From: Candidatus Latescibacterota bacterium
Lineage (GTDB): Bacteria > Latescibacterota > MVCY01 > DTYK01
Direction: 5' to 3'
Assembly: GCA_012961925.1 (NCBI GenBank)
Contig: DTYK01000025.1
Location: 1-6,098 of the forward strand
Length of the DNA stretch: 6,098 nucleotides
Position numbers and translations under genes: made by a program
In this document: positions 1 to 6,034 of the stretch, piece by piece
How the letters are laid out: each line of letters opens with the position of its first letter
Position numbering within the stretch: position 1 is the stretch's first letter
Notes under the pieces: generated by a model
Told to the model about the DNA's origin: nothing
The model's input: only the letters and a program-made list of their open reading frames with translations
Database searches by the model: none

Positions 1-782
1 AACATATCGTACAGTCCGGGCTGGGCCTCAGCAACAAACCTGACCGCTCTCAGGGCACCGCGGGCAAAGGTATCGCGGCTCGTCACCCGGTGGATCAGTT
101 CTACACTTTCACCCATCCCACCGAAAAAGACCTTATGTTCCCCGACGATATCACCGGCCCTGATCGCATGAATCCCTATTTCCTCACGGCTTCTCTCCCC
201 TGTTCGACCGCTCCGTCCGTGGATCAGTACCCGCTCGAGATCCCTGGACAGTACCTGACCTACCACCTCAGCAAGTCTCTTAGCGGTGCCGCTCGGGGCA
301 TCCTTTTTGAACCTGTGATGGGCCTCTATGATCTCAATATCGAACTCTTCACCGATAATACTCGCAACTTTCTCGACCAATTTAAAGAGGAGGTTCACAC
401 CAACACTGTAGTTCGGGGAGAAGACACAGGGTATCCCGGCCACCGATCTCTTAAACTCCGTTAACTGTGCCTCCGTAAACCCTGTGGTTCCAACCACCAT
501 CGCCTTGTTCTTTGAAGCACATATCTTCGCATTGTTAAGACTGGCCTGTGGGGCGGTAAAGTCTACCACCACATCCCCATTGTCTATGATCGATTCGAGA
601 TCATCTACAATTGTAACCCCGAAGGGAGCTGTTCCTATCATGGCTCCCATATCTTGACCTATCGCGGGATGACCGGAGACCTCCGTCGCCCCGGCAAGCC
701 TCAGGTCTTCACTCTTCGTTATAAGTGTAGTGAGCCTTTTGCCCATCCTACCTGCAATGCCGCATACGATTGTTCTGATCAT
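1..782 (-). CDS. dapB: 4-hydroxy-tetrahydrodipicolinate reductase DapB, 3' end cut by the window edge
   Basis: DapB reduces the DapA product (hydroxy-tetrahydrodipicolinate) to tetrahydrodipicolinate with NAD(P)H, in the cytosol. I translated it by hand from ATG 782 and the frame stays open to the left edge. It shows an N-terminal Rossmann motif (GIAGRMG, residues 8-14), GATE (31-34), DFT, GTTG (98-101), and the catalytic and substrate block EAHHRFKKDAPSGTA around residues 153-167. His155 and Lys159 match E. coli His159 and Lys163. The last visible residues are GLYDM, which in this family normally sit a few residues before the end (often DVLGL), so only about 5-10 codons are missing. The start is ATG 782, behind GAGGG with 8 nt spacing. 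An in-frame GTG at 785 is the alternative. It lies 15 nt after dapA, so it is very probably co-transcribed. Position 35 is Val where E. coli has Arg39. Confidence 0.96.
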   Translation of the reverse strand, partial: MIRTIVCGIAGRMGKRLTTLITKSEDLRLAGATEVSGHPAIGQDMGAMIGTAPFGVTIVDDLESIIDNGDVVVDFTAPQASLNNAKICASKNKAMVVGTTGFTEAQLTEFKRSVAGIPCVFSPNYSVGVNLLFKLVEKVASIIGEEFDIEIIEAHHRFKKDAPSGTAKRLAEVVGQVLSRDLERVLIHGRSGRTGERSREEIGIHAIRAGDIVGEHKVFFGGMGESVELIHRVTSRDTFARGALRAVRFVAEAQPGLYDM

Positions 783-797
783 CACCCCATCCCTCTG

Positions 798-1685
798 TCA
801 CTCTGAAACCTCAAATCCAAATTCGATCATTACCTGACGAAGTTTGAGGCGATTCGGCCCGGATATATCAACCAGAGGAAGCCTCACCTCACCCACATCC
901 TTACCTAAGAGATTGAGAGCTGCCTTGACAGGGGCAGGATTGGTCTCAAGGAACATCGCCTGCGAAAGAGGGAAGAGTCTCCTGTGCAAAACCAGGGCCT
1001 CCTTTATCTCACCCCTCAGATAATGTCTCACCATATCAGCCGTCTCTTGGGGGGCAATGTTCGCCACAACTGAAATCACCCCTTTGCCTCCGATCGCCAG
1101 CATAGGCAGCGTTACTGCATCATCCCCTGACACGACAGCGAAGTCAGGCTCGCATTTTGTCAGGATTTCACTCACCTGGGTGAGATCCTTGCTGGCCTCT
1201 TTTATCCCTACGATCTTATCCAGCTTGGAAAGCCTTGCGACCGTATCAGGAGACATGTTAACGGCAGTCCTCCCCGGTACGTTGTACATAACTATCGGTA
1301 CCTCAGAGACCTGATTCAGAAGGGCAAAATGGCGAAACAATCCCTCCTGCGTCGGCTTGTTGTAGTAAGGAGTGATAATCAACACGCCATCCGCACCACA
1401 CCTGCAAGCATGGGTAATCAGCTCCTCGGCCTCCTTTGTGTTGTTAGAACCTGCCCCGGCAAGAACAGGCACCCTCCCGTCAACCGCCTCGACAACAACC
1501 TCCACAACCTCCTTGTGCTCCTCCAATGAGAGCGTAGCTGATTCGCCTGTTGTCCCACAAGGGACAATGCCATCCGTACCGTTTGCCAGATGAAACTCTA
1601 CCAGCTCCTTGAGCTTCTCCCTGTTCACCCTCCCATCCTTAAAGGGGGTGACAAGCGCTACAAACGAACCCTCTAATTTTAGCAT
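798..1685 (-). CDS. dapA: 4-hydroxy-tetrahydrodipicolinate synthase DapA
   Basis: DapA condenses pyruvate with L-aspartate semialdehyde, the first committed step to diaminopimelate and lysine; it is a cytosolic TIM-barrel class I aldolase, usually tetrameric. The 295-residue length is typical. Visible landmarks are GTTGE (44-48, with Thr45 and Thr46 of the proton relay), TPYYNKP (105-111), YNVPGRT (134-140, with catalytic Tyr134 and Arg139) and the Schiff-base lysine Lys162 in GIKEAS. Of the E. coli lysine-inhibition site, Ser49, Ala50, His57, Asn81, Glu85 and Tyr107 are kept, but the position of His53 is Leu54. This suggests feedback control may be retained or altered; it is inference. The ATG start has a clear GAGGTG ribosome binding site 7 nt upstream. 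DapB, the next enzyme of the pathway, follows 15 nt after the stop. A NanA or KDG-aldolase paralogue is unlikely given the DapB neighbour and Arg139. Confidence 0.97.
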   Translation of the reverse strand: MLKLEGSFVALVTPFKDGRVNREKLKELVEFHLANGTDGIVPCGTTGESATLSLEEHKEVVEVVVEAVDGRVPVLAGAGSNNTKEAEELITHACRCGADGVLIITPYYNKPTQEGLFRHFALLNQVSEVPIVMYNVPGRTAVNMSPDTVARLSKLDKIVGIKEASKDLTQVSEILTKCEPDFAVVSGDDAVTLPMLAIGGKGVISVVANIAPQETADMVRHYLRGEIKEALVLHRRLFPLSQAMFLETNPAPVKAALNLLGKDVGEVRLPLVDISGPNRLKLRQVMIEFGFEVSE

Positions 1686-1692
1686 AGTAACT

Positions 1693-1698
1693 CACCTC
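1693..1698 (-). promoter_or_regulatory. Ribosome binding site of dapA
   Basis: The minus strand reads GAGGTG seven nucleotides before the dapA ATG. This good Shine-Dalgarno match fixes the dapA start. Confidence 0.8.
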
Positions 1699-1736
1699 GG
1701 TTAATGGTCTACCCCATCGTAAGAACATATAGTTCG

Positions 1737-1751
1737 CAGGATGAGATCCTG
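1737..1751. repeat. Short inverted repeat, 6-bp arms
   Basis: The plus strand reads CAGGAT, a 3-nt spacer GAG, then ATCCTG, a perfect 6-bp inverted repeat about 50 bp upstream of the dapA start. It could be an operator or a small hairpin in the dapA leader. It could also be chance, since arms this short are not rare. Confidence 0.4.
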
Positions 1752-1788
1752 TTGATTCCTGAACCGGGTGGGGGAGTATTTCTTTGCT

Positions 1789-1813
1789 CAAGCTTTCTTG
1801 TAAAGAAAGCTTG
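1789..1813 (-). terminator. Perfect 11-bp hairpin after aroE, possible terminator or 3' stabilising stem
   Basis: The arms CAAGCTTTCTT and AAGAAAGCTTG are exact reverse complements around a 3-nt loop. In the minus-strand transcript the stem begins 12 nt after the aroE TGA stop, and the next triplet is TAA, giving a tandem in-frame stop. Position and perfection suggest a transcript-end structure. However, the stem is AT-rich and no T-run follows on either strand, so it is not a canonical rho-independent terminator. It may instead be an mRNA-stabilising stem, a pause site or a copy of a dispersed palindromic repeat. Confidence 0.5.
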
Positions 1814-1825
1814 GAAAGGAAGTTA

Positions 1826-2716
1826 TCAGGACACCTCCCTTAGCGCCCTCTTCATCGCCTCTACAGGCGCTTTCATACCTGTCCAGATCTCAAAAGACCG
1901 GGCCCCTTGATAGACCAGCATATCCAAGCCATTGAATACCCTCGCCCCCATCGATCTGGCCAGTTTCATAAGTTTTGTCTCAGCGGGGTTGTAGACGGTG
2001 TCAAATATGATCAGTTCACTGTGAAAGACAGATGGATCCTCAATAGGCGATGATTCCACATCAGGATGCATACCCACAGGTGTAGCGTTGATCACCAGGC
2101 CCGCGTCTTTGAGGTTTTCACGGATATTGAACGGCTCCAGCCCCACCCCTGAAATACTGCATCTATACGTCCCTTTCCGGTTTGCACGTTTTGATCTCAG
2201 CAGCTCCATCATATCTAAGGCAAGACACCGGGCCTTTTCGACCGTTCTGTTCAGAATCACAATGTGCTCGACATCCCTGGTTCTTGTGAGAGCATAAACA
2301 ATGCCTCGGGCAGCGCCACCTGCACCAAGGACGACCACTTTTGAGGGCAACGTCTCAAGTCCAACGCTCTGTTGAAGCGCCTTCAGGATACCGTCCACAT
2401 CCGTATTGTACCCCACAAGTCTGCCATCTTCGTTTGAGATCGTGTTGACTGCGCCAACTGCAGAGACCTCATCTGAAACCCCGTCGAGGAAAGGGATCAC
2501 GGCCCGCTTGTGGGGCACAGTGACATTTAGCCCACGAATGCCAAGCCCACGTATCCCATAGATGGCCATCTCAAGCTCTTCCGGTAGCACATGAAAAGGA
2601 AGATAGCACCAGTCAATGCTAAGGGCCTTGATGGCCGCATTGTGCATCCTTGGCGAGAGCGAATGTTCAATCGGATGGCCAATCACTCCTATTACCCTGG
2701 TTTTGCCGGTGATCAT
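1826..2716 (-). CDS. aroE: Shikimate dehydrogenase AroE
   Basis: AroE reduces 3-dehydroshikimate to shikimate with NADPH in the cytosol. The protein is 296 residues from ATG 2716; numbers here count from the GTG at 2719. The substrate-binding half has SLSP (20-23) and NVTVPHK (65-71) with catalytic Lys71. Asp107 in GYNTDVDG is the partner of E. coli Asp102. The nucleotide-binding half has GAGGAARG (132-139), NRT (157-159, the motif that reads the NADPH phosphate), NATPVGM (211-217) and GLDMLVYQGARSFEIWTG (264-281) with Gln271. This full set argues for true AroE rather than YdiB or the AroE-like SDH groups. Residues 171-200 form a slightly longer, basic linker than in E. coli. AGGGG lies 9 nt before ATG 2716 and 6 nt before GTG 2719, so either start is possible. 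aroA lies directly upstream, but aroK is not here. Confidence 0.96.
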   Translation of the reverse strand: MITGKTRVIGVIGHPIEHSLSPRMHNAAIKALSIDWCYLPFHVLPEELEMAIYGIRGLGIRGLNVTVPHKRAVIPFLDGVSDEVSAVGAVNTISNEDGRLVGYNTDVDGILKALQQSVGLETLPSKVVVLGAGGAARGIVYALTRTRDVEHIVILNRTVEKARCLALDMMELLRSKRANRKGTYRCSISGVGLEPFNIRENLKDAGLVINATPVGMHPDVESSPIEDPSVFHSELIIFDTVYNPAETKLMKLARSMGARVFNGLDMLVYQGARSFEIWTGMKAPVEAMKRALREVS

Positions 2717-2782
2717 CACAAATAGCCCCTAAAACCCAAAATAATCGACACCTTTCCCCTATGTAATTCACAAACCGAGTCA

Positions 2783-2799
2783 GTGGATCCAAAATCCAC
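2783..2799. repeat. Small inverted repeat after aroA
   Basis: The arms GTGGAT and ATCCAC are exact reverse complements around a 5-nt loop, starting 6 nt after the aroA TAA in the transcript. No T-run follows, so it is at best a weak terminator or pause hairpin. It is the only structure I see in the 89-nt aroA-aroE gap, where I found no clear promoter. Confidence 0.35.
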
Positions 2800-2805
2800 A
2801 CAGTG

Positions 2806-4101
2806 TTAACCGCTGCGCAAGGAATTGAGTATCTTAAGAAACTCAGGAAAAGACGTCCGGGTCCATTCCCATCCGGATATTCTTGTCTCTCCCCTGGCCA
2901 AAAGTCCGGCGACTGCAAAGGCCATAGCAATCCGGTGGTCGCCGGCGCTATCAATCAGGGCACCCGAAAGAGGTGTCACACCATCAATCACCATTCCGTC
3001 CGGCAGCTCCCGAACCTTACCCCCCATCCTGTTCAGATTCTCAACCATCACCGATATCCTGTCCGCCTCCTTCTTCCTGAGCTCACGGGCTCCGGCGATC
3101 AGAACCTCACCATCGGCCTGCGTGGCAGCTATAGCAAGGATGGGTATTTCGTCTATAAGCCTTGGAATCATCTCCCCGTTGATAGTGGTCCCCTTCAGTG
3201 CCGAGCTTCTGACAACCAGATCTGCGACCGGTTCCCCGCTAATCTCATCGGTGTTTTCCACCGAGATATCCCCTCCCATCTCCCTTAACACATCTATTAT
3301 GCCGCTTCTGGTCGGATTCAACCCCACCTTCTCAATAACTACTTCAGAATCGGGGACAAGGAGTGCTGCCACAAGGAAGAAAGCGGCAGAAGATATATCC
3401 CCGGGTATGACCACCCTCTGCCCTGAAAGAGCGGGATTCCCTCTGATACTGATCTGAAAACCTGCCTCTGAACGACAGCTCTGTAGCCAGGCGCCGCAGG
3501 CCTGTAGCATCCTCTCCGTATGGTCCCTTGATTTTACCTCTTCGATCACCGTGGTAGTCCCATCAGCGTAAAGCCCGGCCAGAAGTATGGCAGACTTTAC
3601 CTGAGCGCTTGGGACTGGTGTCCTATAGCGGATTGGTCTGAGATCACCACCCCTTATCCGGAGTGGTGGATATTCATCATCAACCCCTGAGATGTCCGCC
3701 CCCATCATCCGTAAGGGCTCGATTATCCGCCTCATGGGGCGCTTGTTCAGGTAGTGGTCGCCATAGATGATGGACTCAAAACTTTGGCCAGCAAGAATAC
3801 CCGACAGAAGGCGGATCATTGTAGCTGAATTGCCGGCATCAAGGGGGCCTGGCGGTGTTCTCAACCCTCGTAACCCTCTGCCGTGAACCAGAAGTCGCCC
3901 CTGACTCCGGGTTATCTCTACCCCCAGGGAGACCATCGCCTGGAGCGTCGCCTGACAGTCGCTGCCTGTGGTAAAATTATCGATTTCAGTCAGCCCATCT
4001 GATATAGAACCTATCATCACTGCCCGGTGTGAGATGGACTTGTCTCCCGGCATAGAGATCCTTCCTCGCAGGGATCTCGCCTGAGTGATAGTGCAAAACA
4101 T
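2806..4101 (-). CDS. aroA: 3-phosphoshikimate 1-carboxyvinyltransferase (EPSP synthase), class II type
   Basis: AroA transfers the enolpyruvyl group of PEP to shikimate-3-phosphate, the sixth shikimate-pathway step, in the cytosol. From ATG 4101 the protein has 431 residues, normal for the family. All four class II signatures are present: GDKS (19-22), SAQVK (165-169), RDHTE (192-196) and NPTR (262-265). Catalytic Asp317 lies in DEIPILA and Glu345 in LRKKEADR, and DHRIAM is at 388-393. The PEP-site loop reads GNSAT (90-94), with Ala93 where E. coli has Gly96. This is the CP4-type residue linked to glyphosate insensitivity. ATG 4101 is preferred because GAGGG lies 5 nt upstream and homologues start close to the GDKS motif. 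An in-frame GTG at 4113 overlaps the upstream stop as GTGA and would add four residues, but has no Shine-Dalgarno at proper spacing. Start of translation is probably coupled to the deacetylase. Confidence 0.96.
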   Translation of the reverse strand: MFCTITQARSLRGRISMPGDKSISHRAVMIGSISDGLTEIDNFTTGSDCQATLQAMVSLGVEITRSQGRLLVHGRGLRGLRTPPGPLDAGNSATMIRLLSGILAGQSFESIIYGDHYLNKRPMRRIIEPLRMMGADISGVDDEYPPLRIRGGDLRPIRYRTPVPSAQVKSAILLAGLYADGTTTVIEEVKSRDHTERMLQACGAWLQSCRSEAGFQISIRGNPALSGQRVVIPGDISSAAFFLVAALLVPDSEVVIEKVGLNPTRSGIIDVLREMGGDISVENTDEISGEPVADLVVRSSALKGTTINGEMIPRLIDEIPILAIAATQADGEVLIAGARELRKKEADRISVMVENLNRMGGKVRELPDGMVIDGVTPLSGALIDSAGDHRIAMAFAVAGLLARGETRISGWEWTRTSFPEFLKILNSLRSG

Positions 4102-4106
4102 AAAGT

Positions 4107-4116
4107 CCCTCACCTC
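4107..4116 (-). promoter_or_regulatory. Ribosome binding site of aroA, overlapping the upstream stop codon
   Basis: The minus strand reads GAGGTGAGGG followed by ACTTT and the ATG at 4101. It overlaps the deacetylase TGA (4110-4112), so ribosomes ending the upstream gene stop on the aroA ribosome binding site. This supports translational coupling and the ATG start. Confidence 0.65.
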
Positions 4117-5261
4117 ACCGCTTCTGAAGCAAAGACGAATCTGAAGCCCCGTTTTTGCAGCTTGGGCAGCTCCTCCCGAAGGGCCTTCAAAGTGTTCTCC
4201 CGGGCATGCCCTATGCCAACCACCAGACCATCCCGGACCGCCAACTTTGAAAGCTCGTAAAGGCCCTCCTTTATCGCTTCAGGATCATCCTCAAGGTCAA
4301 TGGTCATCGCTCTTTTTGCTGATTTGACGCCCATCTTCCTGGCCAGGTCATAGGCCACCGACCTGTTTGAGGTCATACTATCAACAAAAAAGAGGCGCTG
4401 TCTCTTCACCTCCTTAAGGACAGCCGTCATTACCCGGCGGTTCTCCGTAGCCCTCGAACCCATGTGGTTATTCAGGCCAACAGCATGAGGTATACTTTTA
4501 ATAGCTTTCCTGACCGTCTTTGTGATTTGCCCTGAGGATTGTTTAACGAATATAGCCCCCTCCCCAGGGTCCTCTTGGGGATAGCCGCGAGGTTCCATAG
4601 GGAGGTGAACCATGACCTCATGGCCACTCCTAAAGGCCATATCAGCGATGGACGAGGACCCCTTAAGGTTGGGCAACACCGAGAAGGTCAGTTTCCAGTT
4701 CAACCCTGAGAAGGCCCGCATCAATTCCGTCCCTCCATAACCAAAATCATCAATGATCATCGCGATCTTGCCGGTCTTACGGGTGATATCAGGAGCCTTG
4801 ATCAGAACGATCTCATCGGTTACAACCCCCCATTTCCCTGCTTCAATAATTACCTTATTCTCACCGGGATGCTCGATCGCTGTAATCACCTCTCCATCCA
4901 GCCCCTTGATGAACCTGGTAAGTTCAAGGTTGCACAGAACCAACGGAAGATCATCGGGCACCCTGATGCGGATCTGCCTCACCGATCCTTCTTTATCACC
5001 ATCTTCTATCAGATCATCCCAGATTCCCAGCTGCGCAAGTGCATCCTGAATCTGAGCGTGTAACCGCTCCGAAAATTGCAGACCCTCTTCTCCCTGCCTG
5101 TCATGACCTCTGAAGCGAATGAGCAGAAAAGAAGATGCCAGAATCACAACAGAGATTACAACAAGCACCCCGGCGAAGGAGAAGTGCTTTCTCCTGGCCC
5201 GCCTGTAACTACGCGGAATCCTGTAGCGTGAATGGAGTACCTCTCGACTCATCGATAGCAT
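4110..5261 (-). CDS. Membrane-anchored divergent polysaccharide deacetylase (YibQ/DUF610 type)
   Basis: This 383-residue protein has a short basic N-terminus (residues 12-26, many Arg/Lys), one membrane segment (about 29-48), and a large domain predicted to face the periplasm. The region 60-160 is a variable linker domain. The C-terminal part (about 165-380) carries the divergent polysaccharide deacetylase signatures: IAMIIDDFGYGG with Asp171-Asp172, HLPMEP (219-224), NNHMGS (264-269), FFVDSMTSNR with Asp294, and GHA with His352. These Asp and His residues would form the metal site of a NodB-like fold. The substrate is unknown; members of this family are often linked to envelope or peptidoglycan genes, and activity is rarely shown. 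The ATG at 5261 has no visible Shine-Dalgarno, and the second Met (5252) is no better, so the exact start is uncertain. aroA follows 8 nt after the stop. Confidence 0.9.
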   Translation of the reverse strand: MLSMSREVLHSRYRIPRSYRRARRKHFSFAGVLVVISVVILASSFLLIRFRGHDRQGEEGLQFSERLHAQIQDALAQLGIWDDLIEDGDKEGSVRQIRIRVPDDLPLVLCNLELTRFIKGLDGEVITAIEHPGENKVIIEAGKWGVVTDEIVLIKAPDITRKTGKIAMIIDDFGYGGTELMRAFSGLNWKLTFSVLPNLKGSSSIADMAFRSGHEVMVHLPMEPRGYPQEDPGEGAIFVKQSSGQITKTVRKAIKSIPHAVGLNNHMGSRATENRRVMTAVLKEVKRQRLFFVDSMTSNRSVAYDLARKMGVKSAKRAMTIDLEDDPEAIKEGLYELSKLAVRDGLVVGIGHARENTLKALREELPKLQKRGFRFVFASEAVR

Positions 5262-5383
5262 CTAACACTACTACGTTAAACTGAACCACAAAGACACAAA
5301 GAACGCCAAGAGAAGCGACGAATTGTCAAATATCATCATTTAACTTCATGTCTCAAGACTCCCGCAAAAGCGGCCCGAGGGAC
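5262..5383. other. Intergenic region between the lipoprotein gene and the deacetylase
   Basis: This 122-bp gap has no coding signal. It contains a small CCGC-AAAA-GCGG hairpin (5362-5373) shortly after the lipoprotein stop without a T-run, a minus-strand TTGACA (5324-5329) that lacks a fitting -10 element, and a tandem A-rich repeat (5285-5310). A promoter for the deacetylase-aroA unit would be expected here, but I cannot define one. Confidence 0.5.
5285..5310. repeat. Short tandem repeat resembling a dispersed A-rich element
   Basis: The octamer CACAAAGA occurs twice in direct tandem (5287-5294 and 5295-5302) and is followed by GAACGCCAAG-like sequence. From memory, strings of this ACCACAAAGACACAAAG type recur in intergenic regions of many environmental bacteria, often near GxxExxY-family genes. 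No such gene is in this window. The match to that class is recalled, not searched. Confidence 0.45.
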
Positions 5384-6019
5384 TTACAGTGGATAATCCC
5401 ACCATCGGATGATGGCCCAGGTACCATCAGACCTCTTCCTAAGCTTGATGTCAATAAGTTGATTTTGAACGTCCCACCCGTGCCCTTCGCTGTAACGGAG
5501 GTGTATGGTGATCGGACCCGAGAAGACGACCCAATCCTCATCCGGGTGGTCGTTCATGGGCTCCTCAGGGTTCGAAACCGCGAATTCCACCTCGGGCTCC
5601 CCGTAATCGAAACGAAACTCGATGGTCTCAAACGGCTCCGTCCCCTGATACGTCGGATCCTGGCCGAACATCCTCCTCATTACGGTCAACTCGTCCTCCT
5701 TCGCCCATTCTTGTATGGATTCTGGGTCGTCCGGGTAGATGGGAGGGCTGTGATACCAGAAATCCTCATCAAGGCACCTCTCATAGACCTGGATGTCCTT
5801 GTTGTTCATGGCCCACTCCAAGTTGTAAAGGACGTTCTCAGGGGTTGTGGGTTCCTTCAGGGACTTGTTATTAGAGCCGGATCCTCCGCCAGGGGGGGCA
5901 AACGGATTACTGCAACCCGTAAAGATCGCAAGCATCACCATGGTCCAAAATGCCCGGATCCGGATTAACTCCTGCGCTGTCCGACGACCTTTCATGATGG
6001 AATTGATCCCTGACACCAT
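5384..6019 (-). CDS. Putative lipoprotein with NTF2-like domain, unknown function
   Basis: From ATG 6019 the product has 211 residues. A basic n-region (KGRR, IRIR) leads into a hydrophobic stretch FWTMVMLAIFTG and a lipobox-like FTG|C, with the lipid-carrying Cys at residue 36. Phe at -3 is unusual but tolerated. Ser at +2 favours outer-membrane sorting. A Pro/Gly/Ser/Asn-rich linker follows. The mature domain is acidic and rich in Trp and Tyr. Its opening TPENVLYNLEWAMNNKD helix, then a Tyr-x-x-x-Leu segment, and its closing strands ending TWAIIRWWDYP fit an NTF2-like fold, but no catalytic residues can be named. The start at 6019 is set by a near-perfect ribosome binding site. An upstream in-frame ATG at 6061 lacks one, and an internal ATG at 5995 would give a shorter signal peptide. 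The function is unknown. Confidence 0.8.
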   Translation of the reverse strand: MVSGINSIMKGRRTAQELIRIRAFWTMVMLAIFTGCSNPFAPPGGGSGSNNKSLKEPTTPENVLYNLEWAMNNKDIQVYERCLDEDFWYHSPPIYPDDPESIQEWAKEDELTVMRRMFGQDPTYQGTEPFETIEFRFDYGEPEVEFAVSNPEEPMNDHPDEDWVVFSGPITIHLRYSEGHGWDVQNQLIDIKLRKRSDGTWAIIRWWDYPL

Positions 6020-6027
6020 CTTTATTC

Positions 6028-6034
6028 CCTCCTT
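6028..6034 (-). promoter_or_regulatory. Strong ribosome binding site of the lipoprotein gene
   Basis: The minus strand reads AAGGAGG, with 8 nt to the ATG at 6019. It is the strongest Shine-Dalgarno in the window and decides this start over the in-frame ATG at 6061. The leader from here to the right edge shows no promoter I can support. Confidence 0.8.

Larger units (their letters stand above)
1686..1825 (-). other. aroE-dapA intergenic region
   Basis: This 140-bp non-coding gap is the largest between the annotated genes. It holds, in transcription order, a perfect 11-bp hairpin just after the aroE stop, a second 6-bp inverted repeat, an AT-rich ACTATATGT stretch near 1725-1733 that could be a -10-like element, and the dapA ribosome binding site. 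I find no convincing -35 partner. The gap is too short for a lysine riboswitch and shows no T-box. It is the most likely place for a separate dapAB promoter, but that is inference. Confidence 0.5.

Noticed and set aside
90..464. Plus-strand open frame at the left edge
   Set aside because: It lies opposite the conserved DapB core, including the catalytic HHRFKK block, and is an antisense shadow.
1686..1825. Lysine riboswitch or T-box upstream of dapA
   Set aside because: The gap is too short for a lysine riboswitch and the conserved T-box sequence is not visible.
1704..1910. Plus-strand open frame across the aroE-dapA gap
   Set aside because: It runs through the hairpin and into the aroE 3' end antisense; no ribosome binding site and no family resemblance.
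2667..2954. Minus-strand open frame bridging the end of aroA and the start of aroE
   Set aside because: It overlaps both real genes in another frame, has no recognisable domain, and most of it is out-of-frame aroA.
2803..3457. Two plus-strand open frames opposite the 3' part of aroA
   Set aside because: They are shadows of aroA, whose motifs are conserved throughout; their translations are low-complexity Ser/Pro/Arg-rich strings.
5301..5329. Minus-strand promoter with a perfect TTGACA at 5324-5329
   Set aside because: No TATAAT-like element lies 16-19 nt downstream; the sequence there is GC-rich or repeat-derived.
5362..5373. CCGC-AAAA-GCGG hairpin as terminator of the lipoprotein gene
   Set aside because: The stem is only 4 bp and no T-run follows in the transcript.
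5348..5968. Long plus-strand open frame of 206 codons opposite the lipoprotein gene
   Set aside because: It lies antisense to a gene with a strong ribosome binding site and signal peptide. Its translation has no recognisable domain and it has no ribosome binding site.
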